A stretch of DNA of 47,795 nt from Pseudorhodoferax aquiterrae. Its GTDB lineage: Bacteria; Pseudomonadota; Gammaproteobacteria; Burkholderiales; Burkholderiaceae_C. Location: positions 1 to 47,795 of the forward strand of contig NZ_BMYK01000036.1 in the NCBI RefSeq assembly GCF_014652235.1, written 5' to 3'. The translations under genes were made by a program, and so were the position numbers. This document shows positions 44,332 through 47,795 of this stretch, piece by piece; positions within the stretch are counted from its first letter, which is position 1, and every line of letters starts with the position of its first letter. Under the pieces are notes generated by a model. The model was not told where the DNA came from and did no database searches. It saw only the letters and a list, made by a program, of their open reading frames with translations.

Positions 44332-44895
44332 TCAGGCCGGCAGCAGCCCGGCCGCGCGGTAACTGCCGACCAGCGCGTCGTACAGCGCGATGTCCGACCG
44401 GCTCCTGGCGACCAATTGCGCGCCGGCGATGGCCGCGAAGATGGCGCGCGCCCGGTCTTCGCCGTCCTCCGCACGGACCAGCGCGCCGGCCACCAGCAGC
44501 TTGGCCAGCCACGCCACGTTGACGTCCGTGAAGGTCTGCACCTGCGTCTTCACGGCCTCGGGCAGGTCGTCGTATTCGGCGGCCATGTAGCTGCACAGGC
44601 ACATGCGGTTGCCGGTTTCGAGCGCCTTGCGGAACACCTCGGGGTAGCGGGCCAGGCACCGGACCGGGTCTGGCGTGTCGGCCCACATGGCGTCCAGCGT
44701 GGCGGCAGTGTCTTCCCAGTAGCGCTGGGCCACGGCCGCACCGAGGTCGGCCTTGGTCGGGAAGTGGTAGTGGATGCTCGCACTCTTGATGCCCACGTCC
44801 TGCGCAAGGTCGCGGAAGTTCAGTCCGCTGTAGCCGTGCGCCTGCGCCATTCGCTTGGCGGCGGCCAGGATGTCCTCTCGTGCGTTCGAAGCCAT
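44332..44895 (-). CDS. TetR-family transcriptional repressor
   Basis: 187 residues from ATG at 44895, with AAGGAGGG upstream. The N-terminal helix-turn-helix is EDILAAAKRMAQAHGYSGLN, FRDLAQDVGIKSASIHYHFP and TKADLGAAV. The rest is an all-helical ligand domain, with Cys residues in NRMCLCSYMAAEYDDLPE that might sense electrophiles (inference). It is divergent from a glutathione transferase gene, and two matching palindromes in the gap are its likely operators. The pairing suggests a detoxification response. Confidence 0.93.
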   Translation of the reverse strand: MASNAREDILAAAKRMAQAHGYSGLNFRDLAQDVGIKSASIHYHFPTKADLGAAVAQRYWEDTAATLDAMWADTPDPVRCLARYPEVFRKALETGNRMCLCSYMAAEYDDLPEAVKTQVQTFTDVNVAWLAKLLVAGALVRAEDGEDRARAIFAAIAGAQLVARSRSDIALYDALVGSYRAAGLLPA

Positions 44896-44918
44896 CTGTC
44901 GGCCCTCCTTGCTCCAAT

Positions 44919-44938
44919 TATCTACCAAGTGATAGATA
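44919..44938. promoter_or_regulatory. TetR operator 1 (candidate)
   Basis: The 20-base sequence TATCTACCAAGTGATAGATA has perfect 6-base arms TATCTA/TAGATA around an 8-base centre. It shares the core CTACCAAnTGATAG with operator 2. It ends 4 bases before the -35 of the GST promoter and sits 24 bases upstream of the TetR ATG, so it can control both directions. Confidence 0.75.
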
Positions 44939-44942
44939 GCTC

Positions 44943-44971
44943 TTGACGCACCCACGCGCACCACCTAGTAT
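44943..44971 (+). promoter_or_regulatory. Sigma-70 promoter of the glutathione transferase gene
   Basis: TTGACG (44943-44948) and TAGTAT (44966-44971) are separated by exactly 17 bases. Transcription would start near 44978, inside operator 2, about 20 bases before the ATG at 44998. Confidence 0.75.
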
Positions 44972-44972
44972 C

Positions 44973-44992
44973 TACCTACCAATTGATAGGTA
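44973..44992. promoter_or_regulatory. TetR operator 2 (candidate)
   Basis: TACCTACCAATTGATAGGTA has arms TACCTA/TAGGTA and a near-symmetrical CAATTG centre. It covers the predicted transcription start, the classic position for repression, and ends 5 bases before the GST start codon. Confidence 0.78.
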
Positions 44993-44997
44993 AACAC

Positions 44998-45729
44998 ATG
45001 AACACCCTGAGCCACCCCGCCGATGCTGCGCCGCAAGCCACCATGACGGTCCACGACTGGCACACGGGCCCCTACCCGGCCCGCGTCCGGATCGCACTGG
45101 CGGAAAAGAACCTCCAGTCGCGCGTGCGCTTCGTCTCGGTCGATCTCTGGAAAGGCGAGCACAAGCAGCCGGGCTTTCTGGCCAAGAACTACTCGGGCAC
45201 GCTGCCGGTGCTCGAACTCGAGGATGGCAGCTGCATCGCCGAGTGCACCGCCATCACGCAATACCTCGATGCCCTGGACGGCGTGCCCACACTGACCGGC
45301 ACGACGCCACGCGAGCAGGGATTCATCCACATGATGAACAAGCGCGCCGAGATCGAGCTGCTCGATGCCGTCAGCGTGTACTTCCACCACGGCACGCCGG
45401 GGCTCGGGCCTGATGTCGAGCTGTACCAGAACGCCGAATGGGGATTGCGCCAGCGCGACAAGGCCGTGCGGGGCATGCGCTACTTCGACACGGTGCTGCA
45501 GCAGCAGCCCTTCGTGGCCGGCGACCGCTTTTCGATGGCCGACATCGCCGTCATCGGCGGCTTGATCTTTGCGGAACTGGTGCAGCTGCCCATCCCCGCG
45601 GACTGCGCGGCGCTGCGCGCGTGGTGGGCCGACATGCAGCAGCGGCCGAGTGTGAGGGACCGGGTGGCGATGTCTGCGCCGGCCAAGGCGCCAGGGCCGG
45701 TGGCCGCTACGCGGCCAGCGATTCGATGA
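44998..45729 (+). CDS. Glutathione S-transferase family protein, TetR controlled
   Basis: 243 residues from ATG at 44998. VHDWHTGPYPARVRIALAEK is the N-terminal thioredoxin-like start; NYSGTLPVLELEDGSCIAEC contains the cis-Pro, followed by TAITQYLDALDG. The C-terminal helical domain has FVAGDRFSMADIAVIGGLIF with the conserved Asp. Likely to conjugate or reduce electrophiles with glutathione. Its promoter carries two operators for the divergent TetR protein. Its 3' end overlaps the convergent HAD gene by 23 bases. Confidence 0.92.
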   Translation: MNTLSHPADAAPQATMTVHDWHTGPYPARVRIALAEKNLQSRVRFVSVDLWKGEHKQPGFLAKNYSGTLPVLELEDGSCIAECTAITQYLDALDGVPTLTGTTPREQGFIHMMNKRAEIELLDAVSVYFHHGTPGLGPDVELYQNAEWGLRQRDKAVRGMRYFDTVLQQQPFVAGDRFSMADIAVIGGLIFAELVQLPIPADCAALRAWWADMQQRPSVRDRVAMSAPAKAPGPVAATRPAIR

Positions 45730-46399
45730 TGGTCCAGCCCTTGGCCTGGGCCACCTGCCGCAGCGCATCGCTGGGGCTGACGGCCACCGGCCGGCTCACC
45801 ACGTCGAGCAGCGGCAGGTCGTTGACCGAATCGCCGTAGAAGCTCACGGACGCGAAGGCGTCCAGCCGCAGGTCCTGCGCGGCCAGCCAGGCGTGCACGC
45901 GGTCCACCTTGCCCACGTGGAAGGACGGGATGCCCAGGATGCGGCCCGTGATGCGCCCCGCGTCTGCGCGCTCCAGCTGCACGGCCAGCACATGGTCGAT
46001 GCCGAAGGCCGCGGCGATGGGCGCGGCCAGGAACTCGTTGGTGCCGGTGACCAGGGCCACGAGGTCGCCGGCCTGCTGGTGCTGCGCCACCAGGCGCCGC
46101 GCCGCCACCGGAATCGCGGGCACGATCACCTCGGCCACGAACTCGGCGCGGATGGCGAGCTGCTCGTCCTCGCCCCGGTCGCGCCAGGGCGCGGTGGAGA
46201 AGTCGATGAAGCGGTGCAGGTCCAGCCGGCCCAGGTGGTGGTCTTCGAGGAAGGCCGCGTTGCGGGCCTGCCAGGCCTGGGCGTCGACCCAGCCGCGGCG
46301 GGCGAGGAACTGGCCGAAGGCCTGGTTGGTGTCCAGCGGCAACAAGGTGCCGTCGAGGTCGAACAGCGCCAGGTGGCGCTTGTCGGGGGGCGTGTCCAT
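45707..46399 (-). CDS. HAD-IB family phosphatase, paralogue of 13151-13840
   Basis: 230 residues from ATG at 46399. Motifs: LALFDLDGTLLPLDTNQAFG, ALVTGTNEFLAAPIAAAFGI, the Lys region GKVDRVHAWLA, and YGDSVNDLPLLD. Motif order, spacing and many residues match the HAD gene in the hda-pcnB block (shared TNEF, GIDH, NDLPLL), so the two are paralogues of one SerB-like group. The substrate is unknown. It shares the gap carrying the dmeR operator on its upstream side. Confidence 0.9.
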   Translation of the reverse strand: MDTPPDKRHLALFDLDGTLLPLDTNQAFGQFLARRGWVDAQAWQARNAAFLEDHHLGRLDLHRFIDFSTAPWRDRGEDEQLAIRAEFVAEVIVPAIPVAARRLVAQHQQAGDLVALVTGTNEFLAAPIAAAFGIDHVLAVQLERADAGRITGRILGIPSFHVGKVDRVHAWLAAQDLRLDAFASVSFYGDSVNDLPLLDVVSRPVAVSPSDALRQVAQAKGWTIIESLAA

Positions 46400-46476
46400 G
46401 CGCGGATTGTCCCAGCCTTCGCACCATGACCGCGTGCGCGCCATGGGCGATGCCCGGCCGCAGGGACGGTCTCGGT

Positions 46477-46499
46477 AATATAGCCCCCCACACTATATT
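46477..46499. promoter_or_regulatory. DmeR/RcnR-type operator upstream of dmeRF
   Basis: Perfect 7-base arms AATATAG (46477-46483) and CTATATT (46493-46499) flank a 9-base centre starting with six C. AT-rich arms around a G/C tract are the known operator form of RcnR, DmeR and FrmR regulators. It lies 15 bases before the dmeR start codon. Confidence 0.82.
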
Positions 46500-46514
46500 G
46501 AGGCCCACCCATCC

Positions 46515-46787
46515 ATGTCCCACACCTTGCGGCAAAAGGAAAAACTGCTGGCCCGCGTGCGCCGCATCCGCGGCCAGATGGAGGGCATCGAGCGCGCGCT
46601 CGAAGGCGGATCGGCCTGCGGCGAGGTGCTGCGCCAGCTGGCCTCCGCGCGTGGCGCCATGGCCGGTCTCAGCGCCGAACTCATGGCCGACCACCTGCAG
46701 GAACACGTGGTCGACGCCGCGACCGAGGCCGAGCGGCGTGCCGGCGGCCAGGAACTGCTGGAAGTGATCCGGACGTACATGAAATGA
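46515..46787 (+). CDS. dmeR: Nickel/cobalt-responsive repressor of the CsoR/RcnR family (DmeR-like)
   Basis: 90 residues, all helical. The metal-site fingerprint of RcnR is complete: H3, C35, H60 and H64. LLARVRRIRGQMEGIERALE is the family's N-terminal helix and DNA-contact region. Apo-protein should repress, and Ni or Co should release it. A fitting operator lies just upstream, and the stop overlaps the dmeF start (ATGA), so regulator and efflux pump are made together. A formaldehyde sensor (FrmR) is less likely, given the partner gene and H60/H64. Confidence 0.92.
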   Translation: MSHTLRQKEKLLARVRRIRGQMEGIERALEGGSACGEVLRQLASARGAMAGLSAELMADHLQEHVVDAATEAERRAGGQELLEVIRTYMK

Positions 46788-47746
46788 GCACCGCACCCCA
46801 CACCCCGTTCCAGGCGCCGCACGCGCATGTCTACCTGGGCCGCGACCACCGTCGCAACGAGCGCCGCGTCTGGTGGGTCATCGCGCTGACGGCCGCCATG
46901 ATGGGCGTGGAGATCGTCGCCGGCACGGTCTACGGCTCGATGGCGCTGGTGGCCGATGGCTGGCACATGGCCACCCACGCGGGCGCCATGCTGATCACGG
47001 CGCTGGCCTACCGCTACGCCCGGCGCCACGCGGGCAACCCGCGCTTCGCGTTCGGCACGGGCAAGCTGGGCGACCTCGCGGCCTTCGCAAGCGCTGTGGT
47101 GCTGGGCTTGATCGCGCTGCTGATCGGCTGGGAGAGCCTGCTGCGCCTGGCCCGCCCCGTGCCGATCGACTTTGCCCAGGCCATGGCCGTGGCCACGGCC
47201 GGCCTGGCCGTGAACCTGGCCAGCGCCTGGCTGCTGCGCCAGGACCACGGTCACCACCACCATGGGCATGGGCACCACGACGACGACCACGACCACCACG
47301 CGCATGGCGAGGGCCCGCGCGACAACAACCTGCGCGCCGCCTACATGCACGTGCTGGCCGATGCGCTGACCTCGGTGCTGGCCATCGCGGCGCTGGCGCT
47401 GGGCCGCAGCCAGGGCTGGCTGTGGGCGGATCCGGCCATGGGCCTGGTGGGCGCACTCGTGATCGCGCGCTGGTCCTGGGGCCTGGTGCGCGATGCGGGC
47501 AGCGTGCTGCTCGATGCGCCCGTCCAGGGGCCGCAGGTGCGCGAGGAGATCCGTCACGCCCTCGCGCCCACGGGCGACCGCATCGAGGACCTGCATGTCT
47601 GGCAGCTCGGTCCTGGCCACTTCGCGGCCATCGTGTCCATCGCTTCGGCGGCGCCGCGCGAGGCGTCGGCCTACAAGGCGCTGCTGGCGCCGATCCACGA
47701 ACTCGCGCACGTGACCGTGGAGACGCAGCGGCTGCCGGCGGCTTAG
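46784..47746 (+). CDS. dmeF: Cation diffusion facilitator, DmeF-type Co/Ni exporter
   Basis: 320 residues. HAHVYLGRDHRRNERRVWWV at the N-terminus is characteristic of DmeF. Six helices follow, with transport-site motifs ADGWHMATHAG (D58, H61 or H65) and MHVLADALTSV. A His/Asp-rich cytoplasmic loop at about 155-178 has some fourteen His. The C-terminal cytoplasmic domain (EDLHVWQLGPGHFAAIVSIA) is the usual metal-binding dimer. It exports divalent cobalt and nickel in exchange for protons. Co-transcribed with dmeR. Confidence 0.95.
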   Translation: MSTAPHTPFQAPHAHVYLGRDHRRNERRVWWVIALTAAMMGVEIVAGTVYGSMALVADGWHMATHAGAMLITALAYRYARRHAGNPRFAFGTGKLGDLAAFASAVVLGLIALLIGWESLLRLARPVPIDFAQAMAVATAGLAVNLASAWLLRQDHGHHHHGHGHHDDDHDHHAHGEGPRDNNLRAAYMHVLADALTSVLAIAALALGRSQGWLWADPAMGLVGALVIARWSWGLVRDAGSVLLDAPVQGPQVREEIRHALAPTGDRIEDLHVWQLGPGHFAAIVSIASAAPREASAYKALLAPIHELAHVTVETQRLPAA

Positions 47747-47795
47747 CCCGGATCTTTCGTGAAGGCAGCGCCGAGGCGGCCACGTGGCTGCGGGG
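47747..47795. other. Window end, no feature seen
   Basis: 49 bases after the dmeF stop. No start codon with a ribosome site, hairpin with T-run or gene end is recognisable. Confidence 0.5.

Noticed and set aside
47200-47330. CAC/CAT-rich stretch that looks like a short repeat
   Set aside because: It encodes the His-rich metal loop expected in DmeF, not a DNA repeat with separate function.

Overview
The window is about two-thirds GC and dense with genes. It looks like a chromosomal segment of a betaproteobacterium, most likely Burkholderiales and probably Comamonadaceae. The basis is the GC-rich codon use, the purM / hda - HAD phosphatase - pcnB - folK block, an intracellular polyhydroxyalkanoate depolymerase, and the general style of the proteins. 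That assignment is inference from familiarity, not from a search. No rRNA, tRNA or CRISPR array was seen.

Region 1 (1-11041, nearly all minus strand) is part of a surface polysaccharide cluster. In transcription order it holds a nitroreductase-like protein, a polysaccharide pyruvyl transferase, a family 2 glycosyltransferase, a Wzx-type flippase, a second pyruvyl transferase, another glycosyltransferase, an SGNH hydrolase, an MBOAT acyltransferase and, beyond an IS5-like transposase remnant, a membrane acyltransferase 3. GC drops from about 65-70% on the right to about 40-50% at the left edge. Tandem repeats at bases 1-44 look like the end of an IS21-family element sitting in the last codons of the acyltransferase. 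The product is probably a heavily decorated (pyruvylated and acylated) polysaccharide. No polymerase or initiating transferase is in view.

Region 2 (11142-23183) is core housekeeping: folK, pcnB, a HAD phosphatase and hda, coupled by overlapping or near-abutting genes; purM; a LysR regulator divergent from an aldo/keto reductase; a CNNM/CorC-type membrane protein; apaH; a RhlE-type helicase; and aroC. Region 3 (23301-34509) is mixed metabolism: a cupin, a glutathione transferase, phaZ, a ParE-type toxin with its antitoxin behind a CBS protein, an O-acetylhomoserine sulfhydrylase with an alpha/beta hydrolase, a DUF962 protein, a YihY-family protein, DUF2069, an FAD-linked 2-hydroxyacid dehydrogenase, a chromosomal ccdAB module, and thyA-folA.

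Region 4 (34666-39928) is an accessory haem-copper oxidase locus: a CopD/HemJ-like protein, a DUF2231 protein, a lipoprotein subunit II with a full CuA site, a fused subunit I+III, a small three-helix protein and CtaG. The fused subunit keeps all haem and CuB ligands. It has Gln where the K-pathway Lys is expected, lacks the D-pathway asparagines, and lacks the conserved Glu of subunit III.

Region 5 (39976-47746) holds a Nudix hydrolase, an ACR3/bile-acid-symporter-like transporter, a TauD-type dioxygenase, an amidohydrolase, a metallophosphoesterase, a TetR regulator divergent from a glutathione transferase with two matching operators, a second HAD phosphatase, and a dmeR-dmeF nickel/cobalt efflux operon with a textbook operator. 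The most unusual items are the oxidase locus, the nitroreductase-headed polysaccharide cluster, and the clearly readable operators at the TetR/GST, ccdAB and dmeRF promoters.
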